Shown: positions 1 through 10,942 of the stretch, one piece after another
How positions within the stretch are numbered: the stretch's first letter is position 1
Layout of the letters: each line of letters begins with the position of its first letter
From: Alviniconcha marisindica
Taxonomy: Eukaryota > Mollusca > Gastropoda > Provannidae
DNA length: 64,000 nucleotides
Assembly: GCA_018857735.1 (NCBI GenBank)
Contig: JABMCL010000736.1
Span: 835,001-899,000, forward strand
Direction: 5' to 3'
Made by a program: the position numbers and the translations under genes
Notes under the pieces: model-generated
Told to the model about the DNA's origin: nothing
The model's input: the letters and a program-made list of their open reading frames with translations, nothing else
Databases searched by the model: none

Positions 1-273
1 GGTGACCCTAACATAAAGTGGCAATTGGCTGAGGTTCTGGGAGCCATCCATTTCCAGATTGCCTTCCATGACCTTGACTTCCACAGACGGCTAAATAAAG
101 AAGCAAGGTTCCAGCTGCCTGCATCTCGTCTGGAGCACCTGAAAAAGTCGATGATGCAGTACAAGATGGCATTGACATGCGTGGCCAGCGCTCCTGGAGA
201 CACAGAGGATGTATGCAACAGGGTGCTGGAAAAGTGCATTCGGGTCGAGACCATGATACAGAAAGTCTCCCAG
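1..273 (+). CDS. Unidentified CaaX gene, first visible exon
   Basis: The frame is open from base 1 for 91 codons and ends in CAG|GTGAGG. It encodes a helix-rich stretch with motifs such as WQLAEVLGAIHFQ and LKKSMMQYKMAL, which look like a structured domain, possibly helical-repeat type. It is the only clearly globular part of this gene in the window. Its upstream boundary lies outside the window. No family could be assigned. Confidence 0.75.
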
Positions 274-563
274 GTGAGGAGATTGTTTTAATCAATGATA
301 GCACCTTTTCAGTGTGTTTTGGGGAGGGCATTGTGTCTGACATTAAACATATAAGACGTAAAAATTGTATTTACACCAAGCAGAAGTACACAAAATATGC
401 CTTGGTGTTGGTTCACTCACCAGCCCTGCTATACCCATGCAACAACAGTATAAACTATCCTATTTCAAAAAATGAGCCATGCTACCATACCAATCATAAA
501 ATAAAAAGTTGCTACAGCAACAAAACAAAATTGAAAAAGAAGAAGAACAACAACAACAACGTG

Positions 564-630
<67 letters not shown>

Positions 631-1533
631 CCTGCATGTGTACATGCAAAGGTCAGTATGTTCCATAGAAGAATTGACACATACATTTAGAACTACAACA
701 GTAAGTAAGTAAGTAAAGTGGTGTTTTACGCCCAGTCAGCCAGTGCAGTTATATCAGGGCGAAACTACAACAGTATCCTACTAAATGATACATGACAAGC
801 AGTACACTGAGACTGAGGGGACACTGAGTGATGGAAGGAAGTGGATTGCTTGTAAAGCAGAATGCCAAATGGCCCCTATGGGGGAGAACACTTACACTAG
901 CCTCAAAGCCAGTTCATCAAATATGGATATAATGCTCTTGGTGTGAAGGGGAAGGGGAATGTTAACCATAGGCTTTTTCCAAAATTACTTTATCTAGTTG
1001 TAAACACTTAAACATTGCAGCAAAACAACTATGAGGACATGCAGATTAAAAAGGTATAAGATTTTTTCCCTCTCTCAGCCACACCCCTTTTTCTCACACA
1101 CCTTAAATATCAATAATGAAATGATCCAACATTGATCCTGGATATTACTGGAAGAAGAAGAAGAGGAAGAAAAAACAACAACAGACATACTGTCTTTTGT
1201 TTAGAGAAGGGAGGTGTTGTCTGAGACAAAGAAGTGCAATATTTTATGGGGATGAGAAGAAACAGTAATCCCTTTCTTTTCCAAAGGAGGATCTAAATAA
1301 TAAATACATGAGAAATGTTTTTCAGTGTAAATGGTCTACTTGGTCCAGGTCACACACATAAGTGGTATGGATAAGAGAGAGAGAGAGAGAAAAAAAGAAA
1401 AAAAATCTACAGGGCTAAGATTATATCATAAGATTGAGGAAATTGACAGTCACATGTCACATTCACACACACTTGCATGCATGCACCCACAGCCCACCCA
1501 CCCACATGCATACACCCACACACATGCATGCAT

Positions 1534-1628
<95 letters not shown>

Positions 1629-4600
1629 CTGCATTGTATATAACATTTCTTTTACACAGAAGCTTTTGAAACAAACCAGCTTTTTATCATTATGGGATTT
1701 GCACCGTTCTAATAAGTTTGAAAAATCCCCACCAACCAACAGGCTTAATTACCAGCTAAACTCCCAAATGACTGATTTCACTCTTTTAAACATTTCTGCC
1801 TCTGCTTTGTGCAGGGTCTGCCGGCAGCCTTCTTTCGGTGTGACTTCCATCCAACACAGGCAGACAATGCCACAGACAACAGTGCTGGGGAATCCTGCAA
1901 GTCAGATGAGAAGAAGGAAGTGGATGGTGGCACTAGAGGAAGACAGGGAGAAGACAATCGAGAGACAGGAAAGAAGACTGATGAAGAATGTCATCCATCA
2001 TGTTCTAAAGAGGACAGCAAAGGGTAGACTGTGACCTCTTGTCTCTTGTTTGTGTGGCTTGGTGTAAATCTCCTCCTCTCCATGTCTTTTCAAGACATTG
2101 TTATCAATATTTGTAATTTTTGTAATTTTTTATATAATTTATTCCATTGTATGCTTTACTACAGTTCCTCTGAGTTTAGCCTGACAGTCAGCCAGCTGTC
2201 AACATGTCATCTGTCTGCCTGTACGCAATCTGTTCTCCAAGCATTTCTTTTTTGTTAGGCCAGAGAGTGTCTCTCTACACAACTTGTACATATGGCATCT
2301 CTTTTTTTCCCCTTTTTTTTGGACCAGAGAGTCTCTTTCTATACATAACCCATCCTACCCCTTTTTATGTACCGTCTTTTAGCTTCTTCTTCTTTTTTTC
2401 TTTTCTTTTTATCCCATCACTGTCTCTCTGTACACAACATGTATCTTCTGCTATGGTGCTTCAGCAAGGAAAGGATCCAAACCTCGCTGCTGTGCAAAAG
2501 AGAGCACACATTGCCCCTCGAGGCCCGACTCCCATTTTTGACAGATGAACACATGCCTACACACTCCTACCCCCGCATCCATGGAGACAGTAATGCTAAA
2601 CACACTCCAAGGCTTGCTGCCTGGCACCCTTCATCCAAACTCTGCCGTAATCAGTTACACTACTGAAGGGGCACTCCTTATCCATATGTATCTGTTCCCC
2701 AGAGAGGTAGTAATGCTAAAACACTCCAAGGCTTGCTGCCTGGCACCATTCATCCAAACTCTGCCGTAATCAGTTACACTACTGAAGGGGCACTCCTTAT
2801 CCATATGCATCTGTTCCCCAGAATCACCCGTTAAATAAGTTTCACTCTGTCAGCACCCTCTGTAAAATTTGCAGAAAGTTTGAGTACTAAGGCTAGAGGC
2901 CACATAGCATCAAGCACAGCATTGAAGCATGCATGTAAACAGCAGGTGCTTCTGCCCCATGTAAGAGATTAATCCTCCTTGATTCGAATGACTGGTTTTA
3001 TTTGTGCATGTGTATAAAGCATTGTGAGCGTTTATGTCAGTAAGTGATTCATACACCTGCATTCCTTTTACACAGGGACACAGTAATAACAAACACAGTA
3101 TTTAGGATGCTGCTCTAGGCCACATAATTATCCTGGTGATGACCAGCTGCCTGAGTGGTCAATACTCAGTAGATAGCATTGTTTTTCTCATGTATATTAA
3201 CTAGATGCTCTAATAATAGTTGCCAAGAAGCAGCCAGTTTGCACTTCCAACCCAAAATCTTTCTCTGCACTGACATAAATCCTTCTGTTAACACAGTGTA
3301 TTTTTTGCCAGTAGGTGATTCTTGCACCCCCATTCATTTTACATAGCCATTTGTTAAAAGAGGAACATAATCTGATATAATTTGAGTTGTCTGTGTGGCT
3401 ACAGATATACTGTCATTTGAGCAGCAATGAAAAACCACCAGTTTTCAGAGACGTATGGTGTAACCAGTTATGGCAGTGGCTGGAGGCAGGATGCTGTAAA
3501 CTGATGCTTGGAGTTTGACGCTGAAGTAGATATACACAGGGTCTGACCTTCAGGAGGGAGAGTGGGTAGCTGATAAGACTTCAGCCAGTTACTGTTTATT
3601 TTAAATATTCAAAGACAATGCTTCTGTGGGCTCTCCGTCTTATTATCAGAACCCCTAGTTCTAGAAAATATTTGGATTGTTTTTATAGTGTGTATATGTA
3701 TTTTTTCCGCTGTGTGTGTGTGTGTGTGTGTGTGTGCGTGATGGTAAAGTAAGATTAGTGTTGGCGATTGTTTTAAATGGATCCAAAGTAATAATAACCA
3801 AAACAGAAACAAAATGAAATGGAAAAGTTGGGAGAGTTCATTTAGTTAATGCTCATCTGTAGCATGTTCCACTGCAGGCATTTAAAGTGGCAATGTGCTT
3901 TGTAGTCTTGTTCAGTGTCTTTGAGTTTGCTTGTACATTGTTCATGAATGTGCATGCTTTTCTCATTGTCACCCAAAATGTGAGACCCCACAGTGAACAC
4001 CAAAAGCAAAACTGGAGTTGTCTAAAGCAACATCAGTTTTTTGTTGTTTTAAATCTTCATCATTTTTTCATCCCCAGTTATATTCTTCTTCTGTATGCAC
4101 ATATATGTATGTATATATATGTGTTGTCTTTTTTTCTTTTCTTTTTTTTGTATATAGTTTTGTTGTTTTTCCTCTGTATTATTTCTTCCACAGCTGCTTT
4201 GCCAAAAGTTTTGCATTCCCCCTTATTATTAAATCATATTATATGAATATATCAATGGATGTTGATGTTCTATGTATAAAGTGAATAAAACAACAACAAC
4301 AACATGAAAAGATGACAAAAAACTACAGCAGCAACATCAGCTCCTTTTTCAGCCATGTCATGCAGTCATTAGTTGCATGAACTTTTGTACATTGCTGTTT
4401 CATGTTTACACTACAGACTACTGTAGAAGTATGCCTAGTTTGCCTGATGTGTCAGAAGTGTCACAGTTTACTTAGTCACTTTGAAGGTGCTAGCCTTCTA
4501 AAAATATGTTGGCCTAGCATGCAGATGGAAGAAACCTACAAACAATTTAAATAAGGCTTTTGCTCTTGTATCAAATTCAGAAACTGAATTTTGTGAGTGA

Positions 4601-7600
4601 TGGCCAACAGGAATGGATGCACAAAATGTTGTTTTGTACAACCATGCCTGTTGCATACCACACCTCTTTGATGCCTGGTATGAGAGGTGCATGCTCACAT
4701 CACTTGAGGAAAATGTAAAAGAGGCTGTGGTTGGCATCAGGCCAGCTGTGTCACTTGATAGTATTCTGTACAGCCAATCTCACTAACTGTGACTCATGAA
4801 AGTCATTTTCTAAAATTCCATATAAAATCAAAGGTGCATTTGAAGGCAACATCCTTAACTTCTTTAAAAAAAAAATCTCCTCTACAATGTCAAACAAAGA
4901 CTGTTTTGAGAAAGTTTAGTCCTGCAGTAAAGAGAATCTGCAGCAGTGACCGTCACTGCAGCAGTGACCGTCACTGCTGCAGATTCTCTTTATTGCAGGA
5001 GTAAATTTACAAGTAGGAGTAAGCTTACTAATAAGAACCTGCAGACTGCCTGGAAACATGAACATTTTCTGCTTGCTGTGTTTTGTCAGATTTTGATTGT
5101 TGTGTTGCCTGACGATATGTTAGTATTGTGCTGATTGTGTTTTATTACAGTGGAACCCCTGATGCATATCCACTCTCATTAAGAATCAACAAATCAAATG
5201 GGATGGTCTTTGGTGAAATGTGAAGAGTAGGTTTTTAAAATAACTGTTCTTTGCAGAACTCTTCTGTACTTAGAGCAAGCAGATTAAAAGAATATGATCC
5301 ACAGTAGAAATTTTGTGATTGAAGGTGCCATTGATTTGATATTGATTTTTTAAGATGACTTTTTTGGACACCATCACTAACACTAGTTTAGTGTGCGCTC
5401 TCTTCCCGCGTTTCATTTTGGTGTCATGAAAATGCCTTTGGCATCACGGATAGAACATCAGAAAGCTCTCAGTTTTGTGTACATTTCACAGAAGAAATGC
5501 ATGTGGATTGCAATGATTTTTGTCAATGATTGCTTCTTATCTCTGTGGAGTGAACTTTTAATGACATATTGCCATGTTCTAATGAAAAAAATGTAATGTA
5601 TCTATTTATAACTCATAATGGTAATTGTTTTTGTACAATTTGCTGGCAGATGAAAAAATTATGCAACAGACAAATCATGACTAAAATAACATTTTTTATT
5701 TTTTTATTTTTAAATTCACCATCAAATCTGAGAAGTTATTGGAAAATAGGGGTGGTATCTCAATCACCAAGAAGTTGGAAAATAGAGGTGGTATCTCAGT
5801 CCTGAAGAAATTGTTGAAAAAACGGGTGGTATTTCAATCCTGAAGAAGTTGTAAAATAGGGATGGTATCTCAATCCTGAAGAAGTTGTAAAATAGGGATG
5901 GTATTTCAATCCTGAAGAAGTTGTAAAATAGGGATGGTATCTCAATCCTGAAGAAGTTGTAAAATAGGGATGGTATTTCAATCCTGAAGAAGTTGTAAAA
6001 TAGGGATGGTATCTCAATCCTGAAGAAGTTGTAAAATAGGGATCGTTTCTCAAACCTGAAGAAGTTGTAAAATAGGGATGGTATCTCAATCCTGAAGAAG
6101 TTGTAAAATAGGGATGGTATCTCAATCCTGAAGAAGTTGTAAAGTAGGGATGGTATTTCAATCCTGAAGAAGTTGTAAAATAGGGATGGTATCTCAATCC
6201 TGAAGAAGTTGTAAAATAGGGATGGTATTTCAATCCTGAAGAATTTGTAAAATAGGGATGGTATCTCAATCCTGAAGAAGTTGTAAAATAGGGATCGTTT
6301 CTCAAACCTGAAGAAGTTGTAAAATAGGGATGGTATCTCAATCCTGAAGAAGTTGTAAAATAGGGATGGTATCTCAATCCTGAAGAAGTTGTAAAATAGG
6401 GATGGTATTTCAATCCTGAAGAAGTTGTAAAATAGGGATGGTATCTCAATCCTGAAGAAGTTGTAAAAATAAAGGTGGTGTCTCAGTCCTGAGCTTGGTC
6501 TTTCATCAGAGGTTCCATGAGTACATAAACATACCTTGCACAAGTTGCACACACTGTGTCCTGGGTGTCAGTGCTGGCTGCTTGCTTTTTAGTTAAATTT
6601 CTGTTTTAAACTTTAAGTGTTGCCTATACCTTTCTTTCATGTTATTCACTGAATGTCACGATTTTCCCTTTACCTGTGTCTGGTGGTGGTGATGGTGTTG
6701 GTGGTTGTAGAGAGGCAGCTGAACAGGAGGGAGCCCACATTCCTCAGTCTAGCTTGAGACACTTTCCTAGAAAGCCCAGTCTGCAACGTATCAGGTGCTG
6801 TCTTTGTTTCCATTGGTGACAGTACAGAGGGTGCCTTCAGTGTTACTGCTTTTTGTTATCAGAAATGTTGACCATGACAAATTTTTTATTTTGTTTATGA
6901 TTCAGCACAACCATAAATGGTTTGTCATGTGATCGGCCATTTTCTGGAAGCCTAAGTTGAGGCCAAATGCTGGGGAAACTTTTAAAAAAAAGTTTTTAAT
7001 TGTTTGCTTCCAAAGATTTTATTTTTTGTATTTTCAAGTAGTGAAGGCACCCTCCAGTACAGTTTCTGGTGTGATTTTCCTCTGGCTTTGGTGTGCTGTT
7101 TTTAGTGTACACTTTGTAGTATCCATTCTATTTCCCCTTACCTTTTATGTCATAACTATGTAACATGTATTTTTCCTTGTTGGGTATTCACTGGAACCCT
7201 CTTTAAGGGTGAATTCCCAAGCAGTAACTTTGAGGATGTGATCCACTGCCAGTCCACCAGCGCATTAGGCATAGAGTATGCTAAAGAAATCGAGAGCAGT
7301 GGAACTTGGAATTTGGATTCTATAGTAGTACACATGCATTATGTTGTTGTTTTATTATGGCAGCATATGTCATCTATTTGTTAATATGTTTCTAACATAT
7401 ACAGGTATAATATGTGCATGCACTATTCATCATGGGTGTTTGTACTGGAATGTCAAAGAAAAGGGAAAGTGTTTCCAGCATAGACCTTGGTGCAACCTTT
7501 TGGGTGATTTGTTTTACACAGTTGGTGTGCTTTTGGGCAGTGCATTGGATGTGTGTCTTTATTTCCATATTCATAGAATCATACAAGAGAATGATTGCTA

Positions 7601-9957
7601 AAAATGAATGTCAATTGAGTACTACCACTGCAAACATCTTGCTTAGATAGTTACCAAGTTTTTGTTTAGTTTTGTAACCAATGGTAATTTTTCATGAGGA
7701 AGATGATGAAAATGAGGATATGAATGATGACATTCTGATTGGCAGAATGGAGAAAATGATGAGAACACCTCCGGCTGCTGAGGATGTTGAGAAAACGATG
7801 AGAACACCTCCGGCTGCTGAGGATGATGAGAAAACGATGAGAACACCTCCGGCTGCTGAGGATGATGAGAAAACGATGAGAACACCTCCGGCTGCTGAGG
7901 ATGATGATGATGAAACACAGGTTAAGGCTGAGTATCGGAAACAGCTGGGCACAGGTAAACACTAGGGTGATTTTGATTTAATGCCACACTGCAGATTCTG
8001 TGCCAGTATGTATATATTATGTGCATGCTTCTAACAGCAAACATCACAGCTGTTTTGAATTCGTTTAAGTATTCATTAATTCTTGAAGACTATTTAACAC
8101 AGTCTTTCAACTAGATTTTAGAAATTGTATCCAGTGGTAATTTTGACTGTGAGTTGTGTGTTGTTCCATGATGTAATTGTGATATTTTGCCACTGTTGGA
8201 CTGATCAAGCTTTGGTAATTTTGACAGTTGTTCTCTTATGCTCTGTTCAGGTGTGGAGTATGATATTCTGTTGGCTGTGATGTTCTTCTCTGTTTGACTG
8301 TGATATTTGCACTCTCTTTGTGTTAACTCTGACATTTCATTTTGTTTGACTGTCATGTTCTAGCAGCTCTGTTCGAGTGGGCTGTTCCCCCTGATCTCTG
8401 TTTGACTGCCATTGTTTGACTGCCTTGCACTTCCCTGTGACTGTGATGTTCTAGCAGCTCTGTTCAAGTGGGCTGTCCCCCAGATCTATGTTTGACTGCC
8501 ATGTACCACTCTGTTGGACTGTGGTGTTTCCCTGTGACTGTGATGTTCTAGCAGCTCTGTTTGAGTGGGCTGTTCCCCCTGATCTCTGTTTGACTGCCAT
8601 TGTTTGACTGCCGTGCACTATTCTGTTGGACTGTGGTATTCCCCCATGACTGTGCTGTTTCATTCTGTATGACTGTGATGTTCCACTCCATCTGTCTTAA
8701 TGTGACACCTCACTTTGTTTTATTGTGATGTTGTAGAGGTGTGTAGGTAGTATGTTCCCCTTGTGATTGTCTGCATTTGTTTCACTGCCAGTGCTGTGCT
8801 TCCTTCTGGCTGTGATGTTTCACTCTGACTGATGTCGGAGGTCCACTCTGTGCTAAAAGCAATTTTCATTCTGTTTGTTTGTGATGACTGTGATGTCCCA
8901 CTCTGACTCAGATGTCGAAGGTCCACTCTAACAGCAATTTTCATTCTGTTTGTCTGTGATGACTGTGATGTTTCATTGTGTTTGACTGTGATGACTGCAA
9001 TGCTCCATGCTATGTAACTGTCCCAGTCTGCTCTGTTTGACTGTGATGATCCATTGTTTGACTGTAATAATATCACATTTCACTGTTTGACTGACATTCC
9101 ATTTCAGTTGACTGTGACAATATCACATTTCACTGTTTGACTGACATTCCATTTCAGTTGACTGTGACATTCTACTCATGACATTCCACAGATCAGATCA
9201 ACTTTGATGTGACTCTCAGTTATATATCTATATATCCACTTTGTGAGGTTGTGACATTCGGCTTGATTTGACTGTAATATTCCACTGACAAAGGTGTTTC
9301 ACTGTTTTGGTTGTGATTTTCCACTCTGTGATGTTAACTGTGATCTTCCAGTCTGTGACGTTCCATTCTTTGCATAATTGGTGTAACCATCATGGTTGGC
9401 TGGGTGTTCAAAATCAGTTATTTATCCATGTTCCACTCTGACTGTGACATTTGGTTTGAACAAAAATTTATTTGTACAGTGTAATCCTAAACTCAATAAA
9501 GAAGTACAGGAAACACAAAAGCAATATGCTTATTTTAGTGGACATTTGGCTGTGACATTTCACTCTGCCTGACTGCGATGTTCCATTCTGATCATGATGT
9601 TCCACTCTGACTGTGATGTTTCACTCTGTGTGACTGTGATGTTCCACTCTGTGTGACTGTGATGTTCCACTCTGTGGCATTCCACCCTGACTGTGACATT
9701 CCACTCGGTATGACCGTAATGTTCCACTCAGACTGCAATGTTCCATTCTGTGTTGCTGACGTCAAGTAATGGTGTGTGTTTACTTCCCAGACACACTGCA
9801 AGGCGCTGGAGAGAAGCAGACTGTACATGCTGATGTACATGCACAGGTAAATGTGTAGACATAATGCTTTTTTTTCTTCTTCTTTTTTTGGCACTAAGCA
9901 TACAGCATTGTGGACATGTGCACCTATTTGGGGGAGGGCAAGAGAGGAAGAGAGTCT

Positions 9958-10020
<63 letters not shown>

Positions 10021-10887
10021 TGGGAGCAGGAATTGTGTTTTCTGTCACCTATATTATGCTCATTTTGTTTCTGTTATGTGTATAGAATTTTGTATTTGCA
10101 TATAGATATAATATACATGTGCATACATGTGTGTGTATATGTGCACACAGGTGTATGCACAGGCTTACCTGTACATACTGGTGTGTCTGAAAACATGCAA
10201 GTGCATTGACATATAGTTAGTTTGTCTACTATTAGAAATAACTTCAACTGCATGATATTTGAAAATGTCTTGTTCTCAGCTTCTTTATTGTTGTTGACAT
10301 TGTTTCTCTCTCTCTCTCTCTGCTTGGAACATTCTTTTGCTGATCTACTATTTCTTCTGTATCATTATGCCATGTGTATATTTTACAGTTTTAGCCACGA
10401 GAACTTGTCAGATAGACTTCTACCTATTATTTGAGTGCATCACTACACATTGCATGTGTGTCTTGCAGATTCAGCAACCGCAGATTGTAAGGCTAGGCTC
10501 CAGCCTAAAATCTTTATCCTTGAGTATTAACAATCAGCCAACAAACAGGCGAATTAATTAGTGCTCAAAAACTGTCACACAAACACAACAGCAAAGACCC
10601 GAGTCGCCAGTGGTAACTCTCACCTGGCATGCGAGTAAAAACAAGTTCCTAAACTCCACCAGAGGTACATCCTGTTACCATAGGTGACTCAGGATATACC
10701 TCTGGTGGAGTTTATGCACCTTTGTATTTACTCGCATGCCAGTTGAGAGTTACTGTAGGCAACTGAGGTCTTTGTTGTTGTGTTTGTGTGACACCTTTCA
10801 AGTACAAATTAACTCCCTTCTTGGTTGATTTTGTGCACATGCTCCAGGCCTCTTTCTGTTCCAGATTGGAAAGATCAGTCAATCAGT

Positions 10888-10942
<55 letters not shown>

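Larger units (their letters stand above)
274..1814 (+). other. Intron of the CaaX gene
   Basis: It runs from donor GTGAGG to acceptor TTTGTGCAG. It holds a TG microsatellite (564-627), a short retroposon copy (704-762) and a CA microsatellite (1535-1623). No gene is seen inside. Confidence 0.65.
2024..7745 (+). other. Long intron of the CaaX gene, no gene seen
   Basis: It contains T-rich sequence, a 116-bp tandem duplication (2590-2822), a 79-bp palindrome (4921-4999), and a large 36-bp minisatellite (5750-6495). I found no supported exon in it; short conserved exons could be missed by eye. Confidence 0.5.

Noticed and set aside
1331..2034. His/Thr- and Cys/Val-rich ORFs around CA and TG runs
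   Set aside because: Dinucleotide repeats leave several frames open; the real exon here is 1815-2023.
5750..6495. CRISPR-like regular repeats
   Set aside because: Units are head-to-tail without unique spacers, and the DNA is clearly eukaryotic.
5764..6552. 262-codon minus-strand ORF of a 12-residue repeat
   Set aside because: It arises wholly from the 36-bp minisatellite, whose period is divisible by 3; there is no conserved flanking sequence or promoter evidence.
7666..7962. Three overlapping minus-strand ORFs with Ser/His repeats
   Set aside because: Shadows of the 39-bp repeat; the plus-strand frame alone fits the neighbouring exon phases.
10469..10486. 18-nt micro-exon (IQQPQI) with TCTTGCAG acceptor and GTAAGG donor
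   Set aside because: Frame-neutral and plausible, but too short to support; the exon chain works without it.
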